Assembly (NCBI GenBank): GCA_026119935.1
Contig: JALRMH010000001.1
Span: forward strand, 868,001-932,000
DNA from: Endothia cerciana
Lineage: Eukaryota > Ascomycota > Sordariomycetes > Diaporthales > Cryphonectriaceae
Direction: 5' to 3'
Length of the DNA: 64,000 bases
The translations under genes and the position numbers were made by a program. Of the stretch, positions 1 to 11,033 are shown one piece after another. A model generated the notes under the pieces. The model worked only from the letters and a program-made list of their open reading frames with translations, was not told where the DNA came from and made no database searches. Every line of letters starts with the position of its first letter. Within the stretch, counting starts at the first letter, position 1.

Positions 1-1320
1 GTGTGTCAGTAAGATCTCAGGCTCGTACAATGAGATGAGAAGAAATTGCACAAGGCATTACGGGCGAACCACCTCCGGTCAGTTAGGCTCTGGTTGTATG
101 CAACCCCGTGCAGCACCGCAACCAACCCGAAGCAGCTCTACCAACTCTTGTGTGACGCCGCGCTCGTGAGAAACCAGACAAGTTGTCAAGGGCCGGGGTT
201 GACGCTCAGCGGCGCCGCTGTTCTTGCTTTCTTGGTTAGCCTGACTCTCACGTATATTCTCCGAATCGCATAGCAAATGGGACTTATACATATCTATAGC
301 TGGAAAGAGAGAAAAAAAAAATTTCGAATTTGAATTGAAATTTTATAATTTCGACCTGTTGACGTAGTCCTGCATGCGAGATCTTAACTTGTGGATGTTG
401 GATCGCAATTGTTGTAAACGGAGTATCGAACAGGTCCACAGCCCAGACTACTTTCAGCCTTGCTCTCACTCTCCCATTCTCTCACGGTAACTCTTGTTCT
501 CTCTAGCTCTTAAGCCTTCCTGACGCTTTCTTATTCCTTTCGGAAACAGATGCCCATGAAGCCGGTGTAGATACGGACTGAATCCCATCCATGACCGGCT
601 GGTGTGGCGAGCGCGGCTGCTCATGCGGCTTATAGAGTGCAGTAGACGCATCTCGTGCGGCAATTCGCGAGGAAAGACTCCGGGAGTAGGGACCTCGTGA
701 TGGCACCTCCGCGAAGGCAGTAAGTCAGACGATGCCAGGCAGTAGGGTGCACAAGCAGCATGACGAGGTTTCTTTATCAATCCTTAGCACTTTAAGCCTC
801 TCACCTGTTGACCTTATTTTAGGCTTACATGATTTTTTTTATAAATATTTTTATTGTTATTATTTTGTTATCAGTTCTGCAGCGAATGCGTTTATTTAAA
901 AGTAACATAATGGCTCAGTCATTTGTGCTCATTGTTAATCTAATATATGAAGGAGGAAGGGGGCTGTCTGTCACGGAATTCGGATAGCCAGGAGGGGGGT
1001 TGGCTGGAAGAACGCCGTCTGACTACCAAGATCCTGGGTAGACCGCGTGGCCTCCATCAGTGGCTGCGACTGACCAGTTGTCGCTTGTGTCCAGGGGCTC
1101 TTGTTCATCGTACCGCTAAATCTTTAGCAGCCTCCTCTTCTCTGCTATATGCTTGGCTAATCCGGAAAGGCTAGCAAGTCTGCGCCTCTCAGCCGTGCGG
1201 CGGATATTCTCGGTCTGATCACGCAGCAGCTGGGCGTGCATGTCATCTTGGTGCGTGGGCTGCATACGTGCGATGTCATGATCTACCTTCCCTGTCAGCT
1301 GAGATTATTGACCGTTTTTG
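1..1320. other. Gene-free, partly AT-rich stretch
   Basis: No convincing gene is visible. The open frames are short and resemble no family I know. The part around 830-900 is strongly AT-rich, with T and TTATT runs, unlike the GC-rich DNA of the conserved genes further on. Because the next kilobases hold decayed gene fragments, this looks like eroded accessory DNA, but that is inference. Confidence 0.5.
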
Positions 1321-1326
1321 AACGAG

Positions 1327-1850
1327 TTATATATTGAGAAGGGTTGACTTACCAAGCTTGCTTGATGACTTCTTGTCCGACGAAGTGAATGTGCCCTTGA
1401 GCGAGTTCCACGTCCTAGAGATGACTCGTTCAACGGACCCGATGTGGCGAATGGTGTTGAGATCAGACTCGCCAAGCCGTGAGGTAGCAGCTATGAAAGA
1501 GCTCTGGTGCTGGTCGAACACGTGCAACTCTTCTATGGTGTTCAGTCCCACCAAAATGTCCGCCTGGATACTTTCCAGAATGGACAAGTCGAGGGCCATC
1601 ACCTTGCTTTGCGGAAGGAGCTCCTCGACATCGCTGACATTGCCAATGGAGAAAGCAGCCTTGACTACGCCGATTGTATGTATAACCCGTGTTGCCACCT
1701 GCGAACTCGAGTTCATCGCATGCCTCTTCCACCTGAAACCCTCGAGAAGTGGCGAACTGCGGACTGACGAGATGCAAGTCTGATCCGGTGTCGGCCGTGG
1801 CGCAGCCGACAGACAGAGTTGCCCACTCGACAGACAATGTCCCTCTTTGG
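1327..1850 (-). pseudogene. Frameshifted retropepsin-like aspartic protease domain fragment
   Basis: Read on the minus strand, one frame gives ADTGSDLHLVSPQFATSRGF followed by LEFAGGNT, the pattern of a retropepsin-type aspartic protease (catalytic D-T-G-S, then a strand resembling EFADGST). Close to position 1700 the similarity jumps to another frame, which reads TIGVVKAAFSIGNVSDVEE and then DLSILESIQADILVGLNTIEELHVFDQHQSSF. This resembles the second half of fungal retropepsin-like domains (a hydrophobic segment ending in a 'DILVGLN'-type motif). Neither frame alone makes a complete protein and I see no start codon with a supporting upstream exon. The upstream end abuts the decayed C2H2 copy. 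Seen: the DTGS motif and the change of frame. Family assignment is by eye. An intron instead of a frameshift is not excluded. Confidence 0.5.
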
Positions 1851-1924
1851 CCGGCCGAGCCTCTTCCTCGTTCTCCCAGCAGACTGAATCTTGACCTTGT
1901 TCGAAGAGGTATATTTCGTGGAAG

Positions 1925-2250
1925 TTAACGTGCTGCCGCCCTCATCATTAATTTCGAAACCAGAGAATCGATCCGCCTGTTTCCCGAGGGTGCTGGCATA
2001 GCACTCGAATAACGCAGATGAAGAGTCTGCTATCGTGATGGCGTTGTTGACTGGGGGGAATGCTGAGCTACTATAAATATAGAAATTGAGCAATAAATTG
2101 TTAAGAGGTGGAAGATGTTGCTGCCAATGAGGTTGTTGTTATAGGCTGGGGAGCTGGATAGGTGATGAGCAATTCCGTGGTTTTGCGGTCTCCCACGTCC
2201 TATCTCCAATTATAGTTGTTGATCTGATCAAGCAGAGAGGGATCAACGTA
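1925..2250 (-). pseudogene. Decayed inverted partial copy of the C2H2 regulator gene at 48 kb
   Basis: The minus strand aligns over about 320 bp with the 5' coding region of the C2H2 gene (donor 48066-48382). Peptides still match: DPSLLDQIN against HPSLLDKTN, YIYSSSAFPPVNNAIT against HIHSSSASPSVNNAST, and NDEGGSTLTS against NDEDGSTPTF. The copy carries an in-frame stop shortly after DPSLLDQINNYNWR. In the 33-bp block 2113-2145 (donor 48162-48194) all eight differences are C-to-T or G-to-A read in the gene direction, mostly at CpG. That is the pattern expected of repeat-induced point mutation or methyl-C deamination. The similarity ends near 1925, where the retropepsin-like fragment follows, so the copy is truncated and probably joined to unrelated DNA. 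Confidence 0.8.
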
Positions 2251-2259
2251 CAACCGTGT

Positions 2260-3280
2260 GACGAACAGCTCTGACTCCGTATCTGAATAACTTGGATGGA
2301 GAAACTGCTAGGGTCAGCATAATCACCGGATCCAAGTCGGCACTTCTCATTTGTTCAGCATATTTACGCACGGGATTGCAATCGGAATAGGATATGCCAT
2401 TGGGGAGGTCGTCTATAGCGTCTGGGACGTAGTATTCCATCTTGATGGTCTGAGGAGCGCTCTAGGGAGTAAGAGATCGCCGCAGCCCACGGGCTCACAG
2501 AAGCTTTGGTTCGTGTTGGAGCCGCATTATTTGCATTTAAGGAATAGGAGAGGCCTGGGTGAACGATGGCTCTCGATTTCTCGGCTTGCATTCTGATTTT
2601 GTTGAGGCCGGGTCCCTCAAGACGATGTCGACATGCGAAGTGGAAAAATGGGTGCCCGACCCGGCTGTGCAGCTCAGCTGCGCCTCCTGACATATTACCT
2701 CGTAGTTAAAGGGGTGACTGGCCCTGATATGCATCTTCAGCTGCATTATTTTGTCTTCGTGGCAATATGAAGCTTGCATACCCAGGTAGCCCCTCATGAT
2801 CCTAAGCCCCAAGTGATCAGCCACGTGAGACTCTGAAAGGAAGCCCAATATCCATGCTCTTCAACAAGTATCATATCCTTCCCAGCTTCAAACCAACAGC
2901 CTGTCAACAGCACAGTACGATACCAACTCAAAATCTACAAGCCAGTGAGGCTAATTTCGAGTACCCGTGGACCCCAGAAGGACTGAAATCCTACGAGGTG
3001 ATTTCATCTAATTAAGGCCTTTTTTTAAAATTTTTTTAAATCACACTGGAACCAGCCACGTTGCGCCGTTACATAGGTCAACCTACGGTATTTACGAATT
3101 TCCCTTATCTAGGCGAACGTGTCCATGACAGGCCGGACTGATAACTTACAGTCGTAGACTTTGCAACGGGGTAGCATTCTGAATGCCTTGACATCAGAGA
3201 ATCCACCCAACCAAACAATGCGCGGGACCTTCGAGCCATCAACATCTGATCAATATGAATCAACTTCAAAAAATCTACCT
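2260..3280. other. Gene-free spacer between two decayed genes
   Basis: Open frames of up to about 110 residues lie on both strands, but none shows a recognisable domain. An A/T-rich tract with A and T runs sits near 3020-3045. No stop-free block here resembles anything else in the window. Confidence 0.4.
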
Positions 3281-3282
3281 AC

Positions 3283-4244
3283 ATCGATGGGTTTCCGGTC
3301 TTAGCCGCATTCATTGCCAGCGATAAGGACCGATCGAATTTTATATACAAGAGGTTCGATCGTCTAGCAGCGAGAAACCTCTTGATATTACTACGTGAGC
3401 TGGCAGAGCTGCAGTATAAGCTCGGTGCCTGCGATCAGGAGGATTGGGCGAAGTACGAGAGCCGGGGGTCCGAACCACTGGCTGCTCTCCGCGATCTCCA
3501 GAATTGGGAATCTTACAAGACCACACATGGGCCGGACTCGGAACGCCAAAAATTGATGACGAACATTAGGAAAACTTTGGAAGGAATATGCTAGCAACCA
3601 CTCTTTGTTAAAATGTTGTTGTGCCCGACTGGCATTAGATGAGTCCGCTACGGGAGGCTTTGATTATTTGCACGCACGCTGGCCTCGATGCCACCACCAG
3701 ATGACAACGTTCTAAAGGCTTTTCGATCAACCCTCTTCCGCAAGTTACCCCATCACAGTCCGCCTCTGCTAGAAGGTCACAGCGCAGGTGTATACGATGA
3801 TCAAAATGACTTGGTAGCCCTCTATAACTCCGAGCCTCCAGATAGGCTGACCATCTTCGTGAAAAACAACTTGGGATTTCTGTTCAAAGTCAGACTGCTA
3901 TCTTCACCTCCATGTCTTGGGAGATGCAAAACTAGCAAGACGCAATGCAGGACAAGGAAGTGGCTGGTTCGTATCAGAGTACGACTGTCGGCTACGCCTC
4001 TGGTCATAAGATTGAGATATCCATATCATATTTGAGCACAGTCCTCGCAAGCTTGCTTCTCGTCGGTGCCATCCTTGTGCTGTACAAGGTCAGTTCCAAT
4101 TACTTGAAGTTGGGGCTCATTGCTCTCTTCACAATAACTTTTGCCGCCAGCGTCGGTTTGTTAACCAACGAACCCATGGCGGAAGTCTTTGGGACTACCG
4201 CTGCGTTAGTGTACCCCAAGATGATTTTCCTGACTTCTGGGTAG
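3283..4244 (+). pseudogene. Broken DUF6594 membrane protein gene
   Basis: Three pieces together follow the fungal DUF6594 family. Piece one (about 3283-3590) reads DGFPVLAAFIASDKDRS, then YKRFDRLAARNLLILLRELA. Piece two (3673-3888) holds PPPDDNVLKAFR, DDQNDLVALYN and NNLGFLFK. Piece three (about 3940-4244) holds three C-terminal membrane segments: SYLSTVLASLLLVGAILVLY, LGLIALFTITFAASVGLLTN and TTAALVYPKMIF. A GT-AG intron between pieces two and three is plausible (donor after LFK, acceptor before QDAM). Between pieces one and two the frame is lost: the expected KEYAS-like continuation lies in another frame and stops intervene. In-frame DNA upstream of DGFP hits a TGA with no start codon. DUF6594 proteins are abundant fungal membrane proteins of unknown role, often in accessory DNA. 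An unusual extra intron could rescue the gene, but I could not find acceptable sites. Confidence 0.7.
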
Positions 4245-5796
4245 CTATGCCACTGTCCTGGTCATATTTATTGGCGGGAATATCAGTGGTGGTTGAAGCG
4301 GTACTGGGTACTTCTGATGCGTTTGATGCATAGCCGAGAGTCTAAGATATAATTAGTCAAAATGCAGCACGGGAACATATATTCTCTTCTGGTTAGAGGA
4401 AGCATGTTCACAAACTATAACTCGAAGAGGACTTCAGCATACCCAAGTATCTACAATCTCTTATGTGCCTTCATAAAAAGCCAAGTTAAGCAGTCCTTTG
4501 GGGCTCCATCAAGCTCTCAAACATGTAATACACCACACGCGGGGTGTACACTCAGAGAGACGGTAGAGAGCACACTAGGTTTCTAACGGTGACCGCTTGC
4601 CCGCTGATTATAGCCTCTGTGTGAGGGAAGAGGGCCCTGGGACCCGGCGAGGCTATGTCTTACGTCCTGGCTGGCCTGTGTTCTTATTACAAAACAATAA
4701 CCACAACAACAGCCAACCCAATACAGGGAGATTTATCTTCAGCACCATCAGACTCTGCTTCCCAATTATATAGGGTAAACGTTGTGGTATTAGCATCACA
4801 AGGCGGACTGTCCCGGAGAAGTGCTGAGGGGAGACCCCACGCTCATCCAGGGAGAGCTACTGTAAGACGGCACGTTGTTACTCCCGCAGTCAGAGCACGG
4901 GGGTGCCTAAGTACTCTAAAAGGTGGCCAGCCTGGCAATCCCCAGATGTCAGTATGGGAGTAGCGCAAATGCAAACAATTGACTGTTTGCGTGGGCCTCT
5001 TTTAGTAGCTCTGGATTTGTCTCTGAATTCGGGACGTGTACGTGCCAACCGGCCGGGCTGTTGGGGAGGTTGAAGTATTGGGGACGAGATGTGGTCGGAC
5101 TTCGGGACACTCAGTCGGCCCGGCTGACGTTCGATGGCAGGACAACACTCCAGCCTATGCAGAGCTAAGCGCAGACATGGGCCAGGCCTCCCAACAAGGC
5201 GCGACGGATGAGATGACCTTGGAAGTCTGTCTGTGGGTGGAATGTTTTCCGGACTTCATTCGTCCCAGGTCAGTGGTCTGGTTGGACACACATACGACGC
5301 CGACCGTAACGTGGGACTTCTGGGGGGCTGCCTACAGGATCGCTATATGACGCTTATTATTTCCTCACACTCTTTTCTCTCCCGGCATATAGTATGAGGG
5401 CCGGGGGACCTCCTGACTCTTGCCGTGCCCCACACCGCCATGCCGTCAGGTGAGAGACACGAGTGAGATACTCTGTAGCCTGTCCATCATCTCGGTTGTA
5501 TCGATATATACCTGGCCTGGCGTCTTTCCACAGTTGCCTCTGCACGGGTCGGGGTGAGCGATCCTCGATCCTGTGTCTTAGGTCGGCTTATTTTGCCTTC
5601 CTGACTCATCTATCTTATATTTACGGACCTTTCCCTTTCTCTCCTTTAACAGGGAGCTCCTTTAACCTTCGGTTGTATCTTGATATTCCTCCACAGTCAT
5701 ATACCTTCTCTGCGCAGCCATGTCGACGGACCAGCAGAAGATATCTCAACACCTCATGCACCGAACATAAGACCATGGAAGCCTCGACCCGTAGCC
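4245..5796. other. Gene-free region; contains the upstream region of the ABC transporter gene
   Basis: I recognise no coding region. The last 400 bases are pyrimidine-rich and probably hold promoter and leader of the downstream ABC transporter gene. The 12-mer taacggtgaccg near 4587 recurs near 15504 in another gene-free stretch. This could be a trace of a dispersed element, but no terminal repeats could be recognised. Confidence 0.4.
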
Positions 5797-8700
5797 ATGG
5801 ATACCACCGACGGTGCTGAGGCGGTCGGGGAGACCGCTGAGAGAGCAGAGGGCCCAACCGGCTCAGAAACACCCAGGCAAGACCAGAAGCACGGCGGCGA
5901 CGGCCAGAGCGGGACTCCCGCGGCCGCGGTCACCAAGGAGAGGGAAGCCGGCTGGGGGGACTACTTCAGGTGAGGGCCGCTGCACCGAACTGATCTTGAC
6001 TGCAGGGCGAAAGGGCTACTGACCTGTCTAGGTGTTTTACGTACGCGAAAAAATGGGACTTTGTGTTAATGGCAGCCGCTTCGTTGGCGTCTATAGGCGC
6101 GGGTGTTGTAAGTCTGTTCCCGGGGCCAAGGGGAGCCTCTAGCTTCGCCGCGGAGGACGCCTCTCCTCTGGCCTCCAAACAAAATCGGGGGCGCTGGATT
6201 CTGATCGCCTCCGGTAGACTACGCCTCTCATGAATGTCGTTTTTGGGAGACTTGTTGGGGGTTTCGCCGGTTTTGGTGCTGGAGGCTCGAGCCAGGTGAG
6301 CTGCGGACAACCACCCACGATGGAGGCCACCTCTCACACGATGACCGATCTAGCAATCGCTTGATAAACAAATCGACAAGCAGTGCCTTTATATACGTGG
6401 GTTCCACGGGCGATTCCGGTCCCTGCCTCTCACGTTGAGACGGCGTTGGGCGAAGACGCTGGCCGGCCGTCACTGACCTCGTCGCATAGTTATCCTCTTC
6501 CTCGCTAGATTCGTACTCAACTATCTTTCCAAATTCTCGCTGCGCCTAATCGGTATTCGCCTCTCGGCGGCGATCCGCATGGAATACCTGTCCTGCCTCC
6601 TCGCCCAGACCGTCCACGTCCTGGACACCATGCCCCCTGGCTCAGCAGCCGGGACGATCACCTCGGCAGCAAACACCCTCCAGATAGGCATCTCGGAGAA
6701 GCTCGGCACCGCGATCGAGTTCACCGCCTGTATCATCGCCGCCATCATCGTCGCGTTCACCTACTCGTGGCGCGTCACCCTCGTCACGATGAGCTGCATC
6801 TTCTTCATCCTCATAGCCGTGAGCGTCTTCCTGCCGTTCATCATCAAGGGCACGACCCGCCACACCAGGGCCGAGACCAAGGCCAGCGCCGTGGCGACGG
6901 AGGCCTTCTCGGCCGTCCGGATGATCTACGCGTGCGGCGCCCAGGGCCGGATGGCGGACCGGTACGCGCGCTTCGTCAAGGAGGCGAGGAGGCACGGGGC
7001 CGCCACCGCCCCGCTCATGGCCCTGCAGTTCGGCCTGGTCTTCTTCGGGCTGTGGAACGCGTTCGCGCTCGCCTTCTGGTACGGCACGCGCTCGTACGCC
7101 GGCGGCCAGCTGGGCGGCGGCATCGGCACGATCGTCGTGGTGCTCAACAACATCCTCCTCATGGCCATCTCCCTCGAGAGGATCTCGACCCCGCTGGTCG
7201 CCGCGAGCAAAGCCACCGTGGCGGCCGCGACCTTCTTCGCGGTCATCGACGCGCCGAGGCCGGACCGCGGGCACCTCAGGGGTCCCGATGTCACCGCAGG
7301 CGAGGACATCGTCTTCGAGGGTGTCACGTTTGCGTACCCCGGGCGACCGCACACCAAGGTCCTGGACGGCCTGAGCCTCACCATCCCGACCGGGAAGGTC
7401 ACGGCGATCGTCGGGCCCTCCGGGAGCGGCAAGTCCACCATTGTCGGCCTCGTCGAGAAGTGGTACTCGCTGCACGATCAGGTCGTGATCCAGACGGCTG
7501 TCGGGAAGGATCCGAAGAAGAAAAAGAAGAAAGCGGACAGGGAGGAGGGAAATCCGGAGGACGGGAAGAAGTCCTTCTGGGCCAGGCTGAAGCCCAAGAC
7601 ACCCGCAGGCGGTGAAGATGACGAGGATGAGGACGACGTGAATGCGCCCCCCGAGGAGGAGAAAGATAGTGGGCCGCCTATCCAGCTCAGCGGGAAGATT
7701 ACTACCTCGGGCCACAACCTAGACGAGATCGACACCAAGTGGTGGCGGTCGCAGATTGGCTTGGTTCAGCAGGAGCCCTTCCTCTTCAACGACACCATAT
7801 ACGCCAATATATGTCATGGCCTGGTCGGGACGCAGTGGGAACATGAACCGCTTGAGGCCAAGCACGAACTTGCGGAGGAGGCGTGTAAGGAGGCGTTCGC
7901 CGACGAATTTGTTGACAGATTACCAGAGGTGAGCGCCCATCTCTAACCGGAAGCTTCGAAAACAGGCCCCGGCCGTACCATGATACTTCTCCTGGGCGCT
8001 GCTGACAAGCAGTGTGCAGGGCTATAACACCAGCGTCGGCGACGCGGGCTTGAAGCTCTCCGGCGGCCAGAGGCAACGGCTCGCCATAGCAAGGAGCATC
8101 GTTAGGAAGCCAAAGATCCTGTAAGAGCAACCCAAGACCTCTAGGGCCCGAGGCTTTCAAGCTGCCACCTACGACGCTAAAGTTTCTGACACGCCTTAGC
8201 ATTCTGGACGAAGCCACATCGGCCATTGATGTGCGTAGCGAGAGGATCATCCAAGCTGCTTTAGACCGAGTCTCCAGAGGCAGGACAACGATCATGATTG
8301 CACATAGACTCTCCACGATCGCCAAGGCCGATAACATCGCCGTCCTCTCGAAGGGCAAGCTGATGGAACAGGGAACACACGACGAATTGCTCAGCAATGA
8401 AGCCGGTGTCTACTCCGGCCTTGTCCGGGCACAAAGACTGACCCTCGGCCAGGAAGACCAAGCGGAGGACAGCGAGGGCCCATCAAAGACAGAGGACGAA
8501 GAAGCCCGTGTCGACCTCTCACGGACCAAGTCCGCTTTCTCAGCACAGGGTGGGCTCGATCAGACAGCCGTCGACTCATCGTGGAAGAATAAGGGTCTCA
8601 TCGGCAGCTTCGGTCGACTGCTCTGGGAGCAGAGGAGCCGGTTCCCCAGCTACGCCGTCGTCGTCATCTTTTGTGGCGTCATTGGTGCTTGCCTACCTAT

Positions 8701-10537
8701 GCAAGCATACCTCTTCGCACAGGTCGTCGACGTCTTCACCATCCCGGTCGGCGGCGCCTTTCTCAGCCGGGCCGCTTTCTGGTCACTGATGTGGTTCGTC
8801 TTGGCCATCTGCAATGGATTTTCCTACTTCATGATGGGGTTCGTGGCGACCTCGCTGCAGTTTTTCATCTGTGCCGCGTACCGACAGCAGTACTTCAAGG
8901 CGCTGATCCGACAGCACATCACATTCTTCGATGCCGAGGACAACAGCGTGGGGTCCTTGACGGCCCGCGTGCAAGGCGACCCGAAACAGCTCGAGGAGCT
9001 CCTGGGCATGAACATGGGGATGGCCGTGGCCTCGGTGTTCCAGCTGGCCGGAGCCCTTATTATCGCCTTCGTCTACAACTGGAAGCTGGCCCTGCTGGCC
9101 ATGTGCGTGACGCTCCCGATAGGCCTCACCTGTGCCTGGTACAGGTTCAGATACGAGCTCGAGTTCGAGAAGATGTCCGCGGGCGTCTTCGCCGAGTCCA
9201 GCAAATGGGCCGCCGAGGCCATCGGCGCCTTCCGCTGCGTGTCCTCCCTGACCCTCGAGGACGAGATCAACAGGCGCTACCAGGCGCTCCTCCACCAGCA
9301 CGTCGTCTCCGCGTACCGCAAGGCCCGCTGGTCGACCATCATCTTCGCTTTGTCCGACTCGCTGACCCTGGCGTGCAGCGCGCTCATATTCTGGTACGGC
9401 GGCCACCTGCTCGCCAGCGGCAAGACCGGGATCCTCAGCTTCTTCATCTGCTACATGGCTGCGATCCAGGGGGGCGAGTCCGCGGGCATGGGTTTCTCGC
9501 TCGGCCCTAACGCTGCCCAGGCGACCGCCGCGGCGAACCGGATCCTGGGCGTGCGCGAGAGCAGCGGAGAGGACGGGACTGCCCAGGACGACGCGGCATA
9601 CCTGGCCGAGAAGGAGGGCGGGGTGGATGCAGCTGGGATCCCAGATAGCCAGGACGGTGTCCGTATCGAGCTGAAGGACGTCGGGTTCAAGTACCCCACG
9701 CGCAACGTCTCGATCTTCAGGCACCTCAACATCACGGTCGAGAAGGGCCAGTTTGCGGCACTCGTGGGGGCAAGCGGCGCTGGGAAGTCGAGTGTCGTCG
9801 GCCTGCTGGAGCGGTTCTATCACGTCCAGTCCGGGAGCATCATGTGCAACGGCCGGGATATCAAGGAGGTGGATGTGTACGAGTACCGGAAGCTGCTCTC
9901 GCTGGTGGCCCAGGAGCCGACGCTCTTCCAGGGTGAGCCGCCGTCAACCCGGGCCTCACCGCCCCGGAGGGACTTTGGGTGCTAACAGACTGTCCTTCAC
10001 CAGGCACCATAAAGGAGAACATCCTCCTCGGCGTCGCCGACGACGCCGCAGTGACCGACGCCCAGCTGCACGAAGCCTGCCGCGACGCCGCCATCCACGA
10101 CTTCATCGTGTCGCTGCCCGACGGCTACAACACGGACGTCGGCTCGCGCGGCGTGGCGCTGTCGGGCGGGCAGAAGCAGCGGATCGCGATCGCGCGCGCC
10201 ATCATCCGCGATCCCAAGGTCCTGCTGCTGGACGAGGCGACGTCGTCGCTCGACTCCGAGAGCGAGAAGCAGATCTCGGCCGCGCTGCGGAAGGTGGCCA
10301 AGGGCCGGACGACCGTCGCGGTGGCGCACCGCCTGTCGACAATCCAGCACGCCGACGTGATCTACGTCCTCGGGGAGGGGAGGGTGCTCGAGGTGGGGAA
10401 TCATGCCGAGTTGCTCAAGCAGAAGGGGATGTATTTCAACATGGTGAGTCCGCCGCCTCTGGGGTATCTGCTGATGGCCTTGTTGCTGACTTTTTTCATC
10501 CGTGCCATAGTGTCAGAGTCAGGCTCTTGATCGATGA
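5797..10537 (+). CDS. ABCB-type (P-glycoprotein/MDR-like) full ABC transporter
   Basis: Nine exons join in phase: 5797-5969, 6032-6107, 6218-6295, 6354-6396, 6490-7928, 8020-8120, 8200-9932, 10004-10443 and 10511-10537, giving about 1369 residues. The layout is TMD1-NBD1-TMD2-NBD2, the usual full-size exporter of the plasma membrane. NBD1 has Walker A GPSGSGKS (about residue 430), Q-loop LVQQEP, signature LSGGQRQR and Walker B ILDEATSAID. NBD2 has GASGAGKS (about 1159), LSGGQKQR and LLLDEATSSLD, and both H-loop regions read AHRLSTI. All ATPase motifs look intact. Between Walker A and the Q-loop of NBD1 lies an insertion (about residues 455-525) with a lysine run followed by an acidic stretch. 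The small early exons encode TMD1 (ASIGAGVTTPLMNVVFG). The start was chosen at MDTTDGAE, in frame with exon 1. Its substrate cannot be read from sequence; the neighbouring hydrolase and P450 make export of a metabolite or toxic compound a reasonable inference. Confidence 0.93.
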
Positions 10538-11033
10538 GGACACAGCAGCCGAGGCACGGCGTGGCAGAAAGGAAGGCCGGTCACTCTCCCCGACTCGAAA
10601 TATTTGCATATAAAGGCGTACACCTGGAGGTTTCAGTGGGCAAACACTCCAATCGGATGATACCATCCATGTATATGAACTCCCGATCTAGAGTAGATCT
10701 CGTATTACCAAATAGCATGTAATCTTCTCTCTCTCTCAAGCCTCATCACGTGTTGTTTGCCGAATCTCAACTGTTCCCGTGGCTTCTAAGTCTACCTTTA
10801 TCATGCCTTGTATGGATGAACGCCCAAACAATACCGAATGCCACCATCTGAAACATCTGAGTTGGTTATGGATATCCGCAGAGGAAATTGAGAATATCCC
10901 GCAGAAGTGTCGTCTCGTCCCAAGCTTCCGCAAGTACCCCTTCCTATCTACCCGTCTCCCGAACAGTCAACCTCCCTGGCGGCCACGTCATATCGTAGTC
11001 ACCCTCTATAGATCAGGGACGAAGGAAAGCCGC
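10538..11033. other. Intergenic region between convergent genes
   Basis: This is the shared 3' flank of the ABC transporter (plus) and alpha/beta hydrolase (minus) genes. A CT-rich patch lies near 10725-10740. No further gene is visible. Confidence 0.5.

Noticed and set aside
6642..7715. Long minus-strand frame (357 codons) opposite the ABC transporter
   Set aside because: It is the antisense shadow of GC-rich coding sequence; composition is Arg/Gly/Asp-rich without any domain, and the plus strand encodes intact ABC motifs.
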